Both the position numbers and the translations under genes were made by a program. DNA of 64,000 bases from Hyphomicrobiales bacterium (lineage in GTDB: Bacteria; Pseudomonadota; Alphaproteobacteria; Rhizobiales; Rhizobiaceae). The notes under the pieces are model-generated. The model did no database searches. It was not told where the DNA came from and was given only the letters and a program-made list of their open reading frames with translations. The DNA lies in the NCBI GenBank assembly GCA_900469965.1, contig UBZP01000006.1, forward strand, positions 124,001-188,000. Direction: 5' to 3'. This document shows positions 35,608 to 44,306 of this stretch, piece by piece. Each line of letters starts with the position of its first letter. Within the stretch, counting starts at the first letter, position 1.

Positions 35608-35625
35608 TGTGCGATTTTCCGCACA
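35608..35625. promoter_or_regulatory. Proximal DctD-type upstream activator site
   Basis: TGTGCG-ATTTTC-CGCACA is a perfect 6-6-6 inverted repeat centred about 108 bases upstream of the inferred dctA transcription start. Its form and position match the tandem DctD-binding sites known at rhizobial dctA promoters. Confidence 0.75.
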
Positions 35626-35640
35626 GTTTTCCTTGCCGTC

Positions 35641-35658
35641 CGTGCGGTTTCATGCACA
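35641..35658. promoter_or_regulatory. Distal DctD-type upstream activator site
   Basis: CGTGCG-N6-TGCACA matches the proximal site at 10 of 12 arm positions. It is centred 33 bp further upstream, about three helical turns, so the two sites face the same side of the DNA. It ends 9 bases before the dctB start, so DctD bound here could also affect dctBD expression. Confidence 0.6.
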
Positions 35659-35667
35659 TGATGGGCG

Positions 35668-37557
35668 ATGCACCGGTTCCTGCCCGCCACATCCTTCCCC
35701 CGGTCCCTCGCCCGGACCCTGACCCGGTCCCTGGCCGGCGGTCCCGCCGACCGCGCCTGGGCGGTTTTTGCCGCGGTGGCGGCGCTGCTCGTCACCATCG
35801 CGCTGGTGGCGGCGGGCGTCTACGGCCGCTCCAGCGCGCTGTCGGCGCTCGAGGCGCAGGGCCTCACCGACGCCAATATCAAGGTCTCGCTGTTGCAGGC
35901 GGTGCTGGAGCGTCCGCGCGCCGTGCCGCTCCTGTTGTCGCTGGACCGCGACGTGCAGGACGCGCTGTCCCAGCCGACGGCCGAAAACCGCGAGCGCCTC
36001 GACCGCAAGCTGGAGCAGATCGTCCAGGGCGCCAGCGCCTCGGTGATCTACGTGACCGACGCCAGCGGCCTGGCGATCGCATCCAGCAACTGGCAGCAAC
36101 CCGACAGCTTCGTCGGCAGCAACTATGCCTTCCGCCCCTATTTCACCCGCGGGATCGCCGACGGGAAGGCGGAGCATTTCGCGCTCGGCAGCGTCAGCAA
36201 GCGGCCCGGGCTCTACATTTCCCACCGCGTCGGCGACGCGTCGCATCCGCAGGGCGTCGTCGTGGTCAAGATGGAATTCGACGGGCTGGAGCGTGACTGG
36301 GCCGCCGCGGGGCGGCCGGTGTTCGTCGTCGACGACAACGACGTGGTGCTGATCTCCAGCATTCCGTCCTGGCGGTTCATGACGACGCGGCCGCTTCCGG
36401 CCGACAGCCTGACGGCGATCCGCGAGAGCCTGCAGTTCGGCAATGCCCCGCTCGTGCCGCTGCCGATCGCCGAGCGGCGCACCGTCGGGCCGGACAGTGC
36501 GATCATCACGGCCGCCCTGCCCGGGGGCGGCAGCGCCGATTACCTGCAGATCCTCGTGCCGGCCGCATCGACGCCCTGGCGGCTCGGCTATCTGGTGCCG
36601 CTGCAGCCCACCGTCGCCGCCGCCGTCCGGGAGGCGCGGATGATGGCGCTCCTGGCGCTGGCGCCGCTGCTTGCCGCCGCCGCCCTCTGGCTCCGCCGCC
36701 GGCAGCTGGCGCTGGCGGCGATCGCGGCGGCCCAGGAAGCGCGCTCCGTGCTGGAACGACGGGTGGAGGAGCGGACGGCCGACCTGACCCATGCCCGCGA
36801 CCGGCTGCAGGCCGAGATCGCCGAACACCGCTCGACCGAGACACGGCTGCAGGCCGTCCAGCAGGAGCTGGTGCAGGCCAACCGGCTGGCGATCCTCGGA
36901 CAGGTGGCGGCCGGCGTGGCGCACGAGATCAACCAGCCGGTCGCGACCATCCGTGCCTATGCCGACAACGCCAAGGTCTTCCTCGCGCGGCAGCAGGCAG
37001 GCACGGCGGTGGAGAACCTCGAGCAGATCGCCGGGCTGACGGAGCGCATCGGCGCGATCACCGACGACCTGAAGGCGCTCGCGCGACGGGGCAGGGCAGG
37101 CGCCGAACCGGTCGGCCTGCGCGAGGTGATCGAGGGGGCCGTCGAGCTTCTCAGGAGCCGCTTTGCCGGCAGCCTCGAAGCGCTCCGCATCGATCCCGCC
37201 GCGCACCGCTTCGTCGTCCTCGGAAACCGCCTGCGGCTCGAGCAGGTGTTCATCAATCTCTTCCAGAACGCGCTGGAGGCGGTCGCCGGGCGGCCGGATC
37301 CGGTCGTGGCGGTGTCGATGCAGGCGATCGACGGCATGGTCGTGGTCTCGGTCGCCGACAATGGCCCCGGCATCGCCCCGCAGGTCATGGGCGAGCTGTT
37401 CTCGCCCTTCAATTCGTCGAAGGAGAAGGGGCTCGGCCTCGGGCTCGTGATCTCCAAGGACATCGTCACCGACTATGGCGGCCGCATCGAGGTCCGGACC
37501 GGACCGGACGGCACCTGCTTTGCCGTCCATCTCAAACCTGCGGGAGACAGCGCATGA
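35668..37557 (+). CDS. dctB: C4-dicarboxylate sensor histidine kinase DctB
   Basis: A 629-residue membrane kinase that senses dicarboxylates and phosphorylates DctD. Two membrane segments (about 28-52 and 325-345) bracket a periplasmic double-PAS sensor with conserved [15 protein letters not shown] and GLYISHRV. A coiled-coil linker ([20 protein letters not shown]) leads to the H box [20 protein letters not shown] with His419, then N box [11 protein letters not shown]1 VADNGPGI, F box FSPFNSSK and G2 GLGLGLVIS. The ATG at 35668 is the likely start. Its stop overlaps the dctD start (ATGA). Confidence 0.95.
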   Translation: MHRFLPATSFPRSLARTLTRSLAGGPADRAWAVFAAVAALLVTIALVAAGVYGRSSALSALEAQGLTDANIKVSLLQAVLERPRAVPLLLSLDRDVQDALSQPTAENRERLDRKLEQIVQGASASVIYVTDASGLAIASSNWQQPDSFVGSNYAFRPYFTRGIADGKAEHFALGSVSKRPGLYISHRVGDASHPQGVVVVKMEFDGLERDWAAAGRPVFVVDDNDVVLISSIPSWRFMTTRPLPADSLTAIRESLQFGNAPLVPLPIAERRTVGPDSAIITAALPGGGSADYLQILVPAASTPWRLGYLVPLQPTVAAAVREARMMALLALAPLLAAAALWLRRRQLALAAIAAAQEARSVLERRVEERTADLTHARDRLQAEIAEHRSTETRLQAVQQELVQANRLAILGQVAAGVAHEINQPVATIRAYADNAKVFLARQQAGTAVENLEQIAGLTERIGAITDDLKALARRGRAGAEPVGLREVIEGAVELLRSRFAGSLEALRIDPAAHRFVVLGNRLRLEQVFINLFQNALEAVAGRPDPVVAVSMQAIDGMVVVSVADNGPGIAPQVMGELFSPFNSSKEKGLGLGLVISKDIVTDYGGRIEVRTGPDGTCFAVHLKPAGDSA

Positions 37558-38906
37558 CCGTTCCCGTCCACCTCGTCGACGACGACCGGGACCTGCTGCG
37601 GGCGACGGCGCAGACGCTGCAGCTCGCCGGCTTCGACACCGCGACCTTCGCTTCCGGCCGCGAGGCGGTGGCGGCGCTCGATGCGGAGTTTCCGGGCGTG
37701 GTCGTCTCCGACATCCGCATGCCCGGCATGGACGGGCTGGAGCTTTTTGCGCAGATCCAGCGGCTCGACGCCGAGATCCCGGTGGTGCTGATGACGGGCC
37801 ACGGCGATATCGCGATGGCCGTCAAGGCGATCCAGGACGGGGTCTATGACTTCGTCACCAAGCCGTTTGCCACCGACCGCCTCGTCCAGTCGGTCCGGCG
37901 GGCGGCGGAAAAGCGGGCGCTGGTGATGGAGAACCGGCGGCTGCGCGCGGCAGCGCGCGATGTGGAGGGCGACCTGCCGCTGATCGGCCAGTCGCGCGCC
38001 ATGCTGCGCCTGCGCGACATGCTGCGGCAGATCGCCGACACCGACGTCGACGTGCTCGTCACTGGCGAGACCGGCAGCGGCAAGGAGGTGGTGGCGACCC
38101 TGCTGCACCGCTGGAGCCGGCGGGCGAAGGGCCATTTCGTGGCGCTCAACTGCGGCGCGCTGCCGGAGCAGGTGATCGAGAGCGAGCTCTTCGGCCACGA
38201 GCCGGGTGCCTTCACCGGGGCGCAGAAGAAGCGCATCGGCCGCATCGAGCATTCCAGCGGCGGCACGCTGTTTCTGGACGAGATCGAAAGCATGCCGCCG
38301 GAAAGCCAGGTCAGGATGCTGCGGGTGCTGGAGATGCGCGAGGTGACGCCGCTCGGCACCAACGAGGTGCGGCCGGTCGACCTGAGGGTCGTCGCCGCCG
38401 CCAAGGTCGATCTCGGCGACCCCGCCCAGCGCGGCGATTTTCGCGAGGACCTCTACTATCGGCTGAACGTGGTCAGCCTCGCCATTCCGCCGCTGCGCGA
38501 GCGGCGGGACGACGTGCCGCTCCTGTTCGGCTATTTCGCCGAGCGGGCGGCGAAGCGCTTCGGGCGCGACCTGCCGCAGCTGACGGCGGCGGCGAGCCGG
38601 CACCTGCGCGAGCACGACTGGCCGGGAAACGTGCGCGAGCTGTCGCATTTCGCCGAGCGCGTCGTGCTCGGGATGGAGCCGGACGATGGGCGCGACGCCG
38701 GCCTCGTCACCGTCGCCGCGGACGCTTTGCCGCTGCCGGAAAGGCTGGAGCGCCTCGAGGCGGAGATCATCCGCGAAACCCTGCGGCTGCACGGCGGCGA
38801 CGTGCAGCAGTCGCTGGCCGCCCTCGGCGTGCCGCGCAAGACCTTCTACGACAAGCTGCAGCGGCACGGCATCGTCAGGAGCGACTACGCCGGGAAGAAG
38901 GGGTGA
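37554..38906 (+). CDS. dctD: C4-dicarboxylate sigma-54 response regulator DctD
   Basis: A 450-residue NtrC-family activator. The receiver has phosphoacceptor Asp53 in [12 protein letters not shown] and a Lys in FVTKPF. The AAA+ domain has Walker A GETGSGKE, the sigma-54 contact loop GAFTGA ([15 protein letters not shown]), Walker [11 protein letters not shown] and the arginine finger region [12 protein letters not shown] Fis-type helix-turn-helix ([20 protein letters not shown]) is at the end. It is coupled to dctB by a 4-base overlap and acts at the sites upstream of dctA. Confidence 0.95.
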   Translation: MTVPVHLVDDDRDLLRATAQTLQLAGFDTATFASGREAVAALDAEFPGVVVSDIRMPGMDGLELFAQIQRLDAEIPVVLMTGHGDIAMAVKAIQDGVYDFVTKPFATDRLVQSVRRAAEKRALVMENRRLRAAARDVEGDLPLIGQSRAMLRLRDMLRQIADTDVDVLVTGETGSGKEVVATLLHRWSRRAKGHFVALNCGALPEQVIESELFGHEPGAFTGAQKKRIGRIEHSSGGTLFLDEIESMPPESQVRMLRVLEMREVTPLGTNEVRPVDLRVVAAAKVDLGDPAQRGDFREDLYYRLNVVSLAIPPLRERRDDVPLLFGYFAERAAKRFGRDLPQLTAAASRHLREHDWPGNVRELSHFAERVVLGMEPDDGRDAGLVTVAADALPLPERLERLEAEIIRETLRLHGGDVQQSLAALGVPRKTFYDKLQRHGIVRSDYAGKKG

Positions 38907-38918
38907 CGGCCGCCCGCG

Positions 38919-39722
38919 CTACGGCTTCTTGGCGGCCATCGCGGTGATCGCCGTCTTGCCGAGGATCACGCCGATGACGACGACGATCAGCACCACCGAG
39001 ATCGCCGCGATCGCCGGGTCGATGTTGTCGCGCAGGCCCATCCACATCATCCGCGGCAGGGTGACGGCGTTGACCGAGGTGATGAACAGCGTCACGCCGA
39101 TCTCCTCCCAGGACAGCACGAAGGCGAGGAAGAACGCGGTCATCAGCCCGAAGCGGATATTGGGCACGATCACCCGGAAGACGCGCTGGAGGACGCCGGC
39201 GCCGAAGCCGCGGGCGGCCAGGTCGATGCGGCGGTCCAGCTGCGCCAGCGACACCATGATGAGGACGACCGCAAAGGGCACGATCATCACCGAATGCGCC
39301 AGGGCCACCCCGAGCGTGGTGTCGTAGCCGACGAGGCCGTTGAGGCGGGAGAGCGACGTCAGGAAGAAGTAGAGCGTGATCGCCGAGACGACCGGCGGCG
39401 CCACCATCGGCATCAGCACGAAGCCGATCAGGAGGCTCGAGAACCAGGGGCGATACATCCACAGGCCGAGGCTGAAGGCGAGCGCGAGCGCCGTCGAGAT
39501 CGCCGCGCTCAGCAGCGCGATGCGGATCGACAGCAGGGTGGCCTGCAGCCAGGCCGGGTTGTCGATCAGCGCCTGATAGTGGCGCAGCGACCAGTCGCCG
39601 CTCGGCATGGTCAGGAACCGGGCGGGCGTGAACGACACGGGGACGACGGCAAACAGCGGCAGCAGCAGGAAGACCGCGACGAAGGCCGCGAGCACGAGGG
39701 CGAGGGGACCGGGCTTGTACAT
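38919..39722 (-). CDS. PotC-like ABC transporter permease
   Basis: A 267-residue permease with six predicted membrane segments, the last gene of a PotABCD-type importer. It has a PotC-like N-terminus, the periplasmic VSFTPARFLTMPSGDWSLRHYQALI motif, and the cytoplasmic EAA loop AARGFGAGVLQRVFRVIVPNI. The end FVLSWEEIGVTLFITSVNAVTLPRMMW is the PotC-type block. It converges with dctD, 12 bases apart, and is 13 bases from the upstream permease gene. Confidence 0.87.
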   Translation of the reverse strand: MYKPGPLALVLAAFVAVFLLLPLFAVVPVSFTPARFLTMPSGDWSLRHYQALIDNPAWLQATLLSIRIALLSAAISTALALAFSLGLWMYRPWFSSLLIGFVLMPMVAPPVVSAITLYFFLTSLSRLNGLVGYDTTLGVALAHSVMIVPFAVVLIMVSLAQLDRRIDLAARGFGAGVLQRVFRVIVPNIRFGLMTAFFLAFVLSWEEIGVTLFITSVNAVTLPRMMWMGLRDNIDPAIAAISVVLIVVVIGVILGKTAITAMAAKKP

Positions 39723-39735
39723 CGTCTGACCTTCC

Positions 39736-40560
39736 TCAGCTCAGCATGCTTTTCGGGCGGGCATAGCGCATCAAAAGGCCGAGCAGCAGGCCGACGACCA
39801 CCATCATCAGCACGCTGATCGCCGCCCCCAGCCCCCAGTTCGGGCTCTGGAAGATGCGCAGGTAGATCAGTTCCGCCGCCATGACCGAGCGGCCACCGCC
39901 GAGGATCGCCGGCGTGATGAAGAAGCCGAGCGAGAAGACGAAAACGATGATGGCGGCGCCGAGGACGCCCGGTGCCGTCATCGGCAGGAACACCTGAAAG
40001 AAGGTGCGGGCGCGCGAGGCGCCCATGCCGCGGGCGGCGAGCAGCACGCGCTCATCCAGGCTGCGCATCGCCGAGGCGATCGGAAAGACGGCGAAGGGGA
40101 TCAGGAAGTGCACCATGCCGAGGATGACGCCGAACTCGTTGCGCACCAGCGTCAGCGGTTCGGAGATCACCCCGAGCTGCATCAGCCAGGTGTTGACGAG
40201 GCCGCGGTTGGAAAGCAGCGCCACCCAGCCGAAGGCGCGCGTCAAAACCGAGATCCAGAAGGGGATGAGGATGCAGACCTCGGCCGCGAGCCTCTGGCCG
40301 GGCGTGCCCCGCACCCAGACGAGCGCGATCGCGTAGGCGGCGATCACCGCAAAGACGGTAACGAAGAGGCAGATGCGGAAGGTGCGCAGGAAAACCGACA
40401 GGATCAGTTCGTCGGTGACGGCATCGGCATAGTTGTGAAGGCCCGGCTCCGGCAGGGTGAAGCTCCAGCTGACGACGCCGAGGAACGGCACGACGTAGGC
40501 CGCCGCCAGAAACAGCAGGAGCGGACCGATCAGGAGGGCGGGTTTCAGCATGTCGCGCAT
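39736..40560 (-). CDS. PotB-like ABC transporter permease
   Basis: A 274-residue permease with six predicted membrane segments, forming the heterodimer with the PotC-like protein. EAA loop: LLAARGMGASRARTFFQVFLP. FFITPAILGGGRSVMAAELIYLRIF is the PotB-type C-terminal block. A start at 40560 (MRDMLKPALLIGP) is chosen; the next Met is only three codons later. It is separated from the binding-protein gene by 332 bases that carry palindromic repeats. Confidence 0.87.
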   Translation of the reverse strand: MRDMLKPALLIGPLLLFLAAAYVVPFLGVVSWSFTLPEPGLHNYADAVTDELILSVFLRTFRICLFVTVFAVIAAYAIALVWVRGTPGQRLAAEVCILIPFWISVLTRAFGWVALLSNRGLVNTWLMQLGVISEPLTLVRNEFGVILGMVHFLIPFAVFPIASAMRSLDERVLLAARGMGASRARTFFQVFLPMTAPGVLGAAIIVFVFSLGFFITPAILGGGRSVMAAELIYLRIFQSPNWGLGAAISVLMMVVVGLLLGLLMRYARPKSMLS

Positions 40561-40892
40561 CGGTTCTTCCGTGGTCTGGGTCTTCCATGGTTTGGGACTT
40601 GCGTTTTCTGCCGGGCGCCGGGCGCCCCCGCGTCACGCCCTTCGGGCCACCCTCTCCCCGCCGGGGAGAAGAGGGAGACTGCCATCGGCCGTCACCCTGC
40701 AACGGCGCTGGAGACAGATCGGCGGGCCGCCGAAATGTGTTGTCGCCCGGCGACCCGTCTAGGTGCGACCTTGCGGCGCCTCCCTTCTCCCCATCGGTGG
40801 AGAAGGGGGCCGAAGGCCGGATAAGGGGGCCTTCGGCCCGGATCGGGCGAATGCGCGGGGACAGCTGCCGACGGATGCGCCGCGCCTCGGGG
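40561..40892. repeat. Intergenic palindromic repeats inside the Pot-like operon
   Basis: This 332-base gap has no gene. It holds at least three inverted repeats. The first is an imperfect CCCTCTCCCC/GGGGAGAAGAGGG element at 40650-40675. The second is a perfect 9-bp-arm element at 40782-40807 (CCCTTCTCC ... GGAGAAGGG). The third is a perfect 12-bp-arm element at 40807-40839 (GGGCCGAAGGCC ... GGCCTTCGGCCC). The CCCTTCTCCCC ... GGAGAAGGG type is a common intergenic mosaic repeat in rhizobial genomes. Between binding-protein and permease genes such hairpins usually stabilise or attenuate mRNA so that the binding protein is made in excess. Confidence 0.7.
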
Positions 40893-42017
40893 TCAGGCCG
40901 AGATCACCTTGGTATAGGCGTCGAGGGCGGGGCCGTAGTTGGTCTCGTACCAGGCCATGTCGAGGGCGATCTGCTTGGACATGTTGGCCGGATCGACCGG
41001 GTTCAGGCGCGCCTGCTCGGGGTTGAGCAGCGCGTCGGTCGCCGGATTGGCGGGGCCCTGGCCGAGCATGTCGAACATGATCACCTGCTTTTCGGGGACC
41101 TGTGCGGAGGCGATGAACTTCATCGCGTTCTCCTTGCCGCCCGGATTGCCCTTGATCACGCCCATCGCGCCCGGCGAGATCAGCCCCTGGTCCCAGACGA
41201 ACTTGATCGCGCCGCCGGAATCCTTCTCGATCAGGCTGGCCCGGGTCGACCAGATCAGCGCCATCGAGGCCTCGCCGTTCAGAAGGACCGACTGGCTCTC
41301 CGAGCCGCCGCCCCAGAAGGAGACGATGTTGTCCTTGAAGGCCGCGATCTTCTTGTGGGCGCGGTCGAGGTCGAGCGGGTAGAGCTTGTCGGCGGGAACG
41401 CCGTCGGCAAGGAGGGCGGCTTCCCACATGCCGGCACCCCATTTGTACAGCGAGCGCTTGCCGGGGAATTTCTCCACGTCGAAGAAGTCCGCCATGCCGG
41501 TCGGCACCTTGTCGCCGAACTTCGAGGCGTCGTAGGCGATGATGTAGGAGAAGAAGTAGGTGGAGGCGGCATATTCCCAGCCGAAGCCCGGGCGCATCTT
41601 CGCCTTGTCGACGATCGCGTAGTCGATCGGCTCCATCATGCCCTTCTTGCCGAGCGCCTCGGCGGAGAACGGGTCGATGTCGACGATGTCCCAGGTGGGC
41701 GAGCCGCTCTCGAACTGCGCCTGGACCGCACCCTCCGTCGGGCCGGAACCGTCCTGCTTGACGGTGATGCCGGTCTCGGCCTTGAAGGGCTCGCCATAGG
41801 CCTTGTCATAGGCCGTGCCGGCATCGCCGCCCCAGTTGACGAAGACCAGTTCGTCGGCGGCGGCGCGCGCGCCCTTGTCCTTCAGCGCGGCCGGCGCGCC
41901 GAGGAGCAGGAATGCGGCGATCTGGGTGAAACGGCGGCGCGAAATCTCCCCGCGCGCCACCTTCCGGTCCAGGATGTCCAGGCAGTCTTTCTCGAAATTG
42001 TCAGTCATGTTGTTCAC
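40893..42017 (-). CDS. PotD-like periplasmic binding protein with Tat-type signal
   Basis: A 374-residue solute-binding protein of the spermidine/putrescine (PotD/PotF, SBP type 2) group. The N-terminus contains SRRRFTQIAAFLLLGAPAAL, a twin-arginine export signal, after about 23 leading residues. The mature part starts ELVFVNWGGDAGTAYDKAYG. Family blocks include WDIVDIDPFSAEALG, FGDKVPTGMADFFDVEKFPGKRSLY and the NPGGKENAMKFIAS segment. The polyamine-contacting residues cannot be checked by eye, so the ligand is open; its neighbours point to a guanidino or amide compound. Confidence 0.87.
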   Translation of the reverse strand: MNNMTDNFEKDCLDILDRKVARGEISRRRFTQIAAFLLLGAPAALKDKGARAAADELVFVNWGGDAGTAYDKAYGEPFKAETGITVKQDGSGPTEGAVQAQFESGSPTWDIVDIDPFSAEALGKKGMMEPIDYAIVDKAKMRPGFGWEYAASTYFFSYIIAYDASKFGDKVPTGMADFFDVEKFPGKRSLYKWGAGMWEAALLADGVPADKLYPLDLDRAHKKIAAFKDNIVSFWGGGSESQSVLLNGEASMALIWSTRASLIEKDSGGAIKFVWDQGLISPGAMGVIKGNPGGKENAMKFIASAQVPEKQVIMFDMLGQGPANPATDALLNPEQARLNPVDPANMSKQIALDMAWYETNYGPALDAYTKVISA

Positions 42018-42090
42018 CTCATATTGTTATGATTTGGCATGCTTGATTTCGATCGTTCGGATGTCGCGCCTCCCGCGGGTTCGGCCGGCT

Positions 42091-43164
42091 TCAGAGGAAG
42101 TAGCCCTGTTCCTCCTTCCAGCTGACCCAGGCATGGCTGCCGGGGGCGAGGTTCGGTGTCGTTGCGTGCGTCGGCGTCTCCAGCACCAGCGCAGGCCCGG
42201 AATCGACGCGCGCGGCAAAGCGGGTCACCGGTCCGAGATAGGTGACGGTCTCGATCGTCACCGGCAGCATGTTGCCGGCCGCCGGGCGCTCGGCCGAGAG
42301 CGCCATGTGTTCGGGGCGGATCGCGAGATTGGCGGTCGGCGAACCGGCGGCGGCGGCGATGCGGATCTGCTGCTCGCCGCAGCGGGCGACGGCGCCGCGG
42401 CCGTTCATCGCCGCGGCCGTGAGCGGCAGGATGTTGATGTCGCCGAGGAACTCGGCGACGAAGCGGTTGGCGGGGCGCTCGTAGATGTCGCGCGGGCTCG
42501 CCACCTGCTGCAGCCGGCCCTGGTTGAAGATCGCCACCCGCGTCGACAGCGCCAGCGCCTCGGACTGGTCGTGCGTGACGAAGACGAAGGTGGTGCCCGT
42601 CTCCTCGTGAAGGCGACGGACCTCGTCCTGCATCGAGCCGCGCAGGTTCTTGTCCAGCGCCGAGAACGGCTCGTCGAGCAGCAGCACCGAGGGGCCGAAG
42701 ACCAGCGCCCGCGCCAGCGCCACGCGCTGCTGCTGGCCGCCGGAGAGGTCGGCCGGCCGCTTCTTCTCGTGGCCGCGCAGGCCGACGCGGTCGATCATGT
42801 CGTCGACGCGGCTCTTGATCTCCGCCGGCTGCCGGCCCTGGATCTGCAGCGGGAAGGCGATGTTCTTCTCCACCGACATGTGCGGGAACAGCGCATAGCC
42901 CTGGAAGACCATGCCGAAGGCGCGCTTTTCCGCCGGCAGGCGGGTGATGTCGGCGCCGTCCTTGAACAGCGTGCCGGCGGTCGGCCTGTCGAAGCCGGCC
43001 AGGATCATCAGGAAGGTGGTCTTGCCCGATCCGGACGGGCCGAGAAGGGTGAGGAACTCGCCGCGGCCGATGGTCAGGGAGATGTCGGTGAGGGCATGGA
43101 AATCGCCATAGGCCCTGCCAATTCCCTGAGCGGTCAGTTCAGCCGCCTGCCTCGCGATCTGCAT
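42091..43164 (-). CDS. PotA-like ABC transporter ATPase
   Basis: A 357-residue ATPase energising the PotABCD-type importer. It has Walker [14 protein letters not shown]-loop VFQGYALFPHM, signature [17 protein letters not shown], Walker [18 protein letters not shown]-loop FVTHDQSEAL, and a C-terminal TOBE domain (LAIRPEHMALS). It is the first transporter gene of the leftward set. The LysR-type regulator gene lies 110 bases upstream in the same direction. Confidence 0.88.
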   Translation of the reverse strand: MQIARQAAELTAQGIGRAYGDFHALTDISLTIGRGEFLTLLGPSGSGKTTFLMILAGFDRPTAGTLFKDGADITRLPAEKRAFGMVFQGYALFPHMSVEKNIAFPLQIQGRQPAEIKSRVDDMIDRVGLRGHEKKRPADLSGGQQQRVALARALVFGPSVLLLDEPFSALDKNLRGSMQDEVRRLHEETGTTFVFVTHDQSEALALSTRVAIFNQGRLQQVASPRDIYERPANRFVAEFLGDINILPLTAAAMNGRGAVARCGEQQIRIAAAAGSPTANLAIRPEHMALSAERPAAGNMLPVTIETVTYLGPVTRFAARVDSGPALVLETPTHATTPNLAPGSHAWVSWKEEQGYFL

Positions 43165-43274
43165 AAGCCGTCCCTCGTTCCGGCCGAGACAGTACGAAGC
43201 AAGTCAGGCGAGCACAAACAAATTCTTTTTCTCTGCTCGACAAACGAAATTCACCAAGGCGCCTGTCGAACGGG

Positions 43275-44180
43275 CTATCCGGCCATCGGCCCTGCGTCAT
43301 TTTTCATCACCTCTTCCTTCAACCAGCCGGTGAAGGCCCTGACCGAGGAGGTGTCCGCCTTGGCGTCCGACACGACCAGATAGTAGGCATTCTTCGACTT
43401 GATCTTGATGTCGAACGGGCGGACGAGCGCGCCGTTCGCCATGGCGCCGCGGCAGATGAACTCGTCGCCCATCGCCACCCCCTGCGCCGCCATCGCCGCC
43501 GAATAGACGAGGTTCATGTCGGAGAAGGTGATGCCGCTGCGCGCCAGCGCCGGATCGACGCCGGCGACCGTCAGCCAGTTCTCCCAGTCGGTGTCGTCGA
43601 CGAGGTGCAACAGGCAGGCGCGGGCGAGGTCCGCGGGATCGGCGAGGCTCGTGACCTTGTTGAGAAGGACCGGGCTGCACAGCGGGGTGAAGTCCACCTC
43701 CTTCAGCAGCTCCACCTGCATGTCGGGCCAGTAGCCGTAGCCGAAGGCGATGAAGACATCGACGTCCGGGTTGCTGACGTCGTCGAGCCGGTGCGGGGTC
43801 TGGATCGTCAGGCGGACATCGGGATGGGCCTCGCGGAAGTCGTAGATCCTTGCGCACAGCCAGCTCGCGGCGAAGCCGGGCGTGCAGCAGACGTTGATGG
43901 TGCCGCTGACGCCGCGGCTCGCGTGGCGGGCGGCGGAGCCGGAGATCGTGTTCAGGGCGCGCCGGACGTCGAGCGCATAGCCCATGCCCTGCTCGGTCAG
44001 CTCGACCCGCGTTCCCACCCGGTTGAGAAGCTGGAAGCCGAGGTCGCGCTCCAGCAGCCGCAGCTGGTGGCTGACGGCGCTGCGGGTCAGGTTCAGCTCG
44101 TCGGCCGCCTTCCAGACGGAGCCGTGCCGGGCGAAGCTGTCGAGCGCGCGCAGGGATTGCGTGGAGGGAAGATGCTTCAT
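43275..44180 (-). CDS. LysR-type regulator of the Pot-like/amidohydrolase cluster
   Basis: A 301-residue LysR-type regulator. The N-terminal winged helix is LPSTQSLRALDSFARHGSVW then KAADELNLTRSAVSHQLRLL, and the effector domain includes GTINVCCTPGFAASWLCARI and HPDVRLTIQTP. The GcvA-like subgroup is suggested by the N-terminal pattern. It is placed between the transporter operon and the divergent amidohydrolase gene, so it probably controls both. The effector is unknown. Confidence 0.9.
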   Translation of the reverse strand: MKHLPSTQSLRALDSFARHGSVWKAADELNLTRSAVSHQLRLLERDLGFQLLNRVGTRVELTEQGMGYALDVRRALNTISGSAARHASRGVSGTINVCCTPGFAASWLCARIYDFREAHPDVRLTIQTPHRLDDVSNPDVDVFIAFGYGYWPDMQVELLKEVDFTPLCSPVLLNKVTSLADPADLARACLLHLVDDTDWENWLTVAGVDPALARSGITFSDMNLVYSAAMAAQGVAMGDEFICRGAMANGALVRPFDIKIKSKNAYYLVVSDAKADTSSVRAFTGWLKEEVMKNDAGPMAG

Positions 44181-44200
44181 GCCGAGGGTCCCGGTTTGCC

Positions 44201-44255
44201 GTTCAATTTGTGAGCAAAGGTGAACGGAATTTGTCGATCGTTGGAAGATATTTCA
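44201..44255. promoter_or_regulatory. Candidate LysR operator between the divergent genes
   Basis: In the 126-base gap, half-sites GTTCA (44201), GTGAAC (44220-44225) and TTTCAC (44251-44256) form two overlapping inverted repeats in AT-rich sequence. This is the kind of array bound by LysR-type proteins. The assignment is by position and symmetry only. Confidence 0.4.
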
Positions 44256-44306
44256 CTTTTTCGGAATTTCGAAGTGGGTTGTAGTGGCCGGCACAAGGAG
44301 ATCGAC

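Noticed and set aside
33888-36296. 802-codon plus-strand open frame through the dctA region
   Set aside because: It runs antisense through dctA and then through the dctB start in another frame. DctA and DctB are unambiguous.
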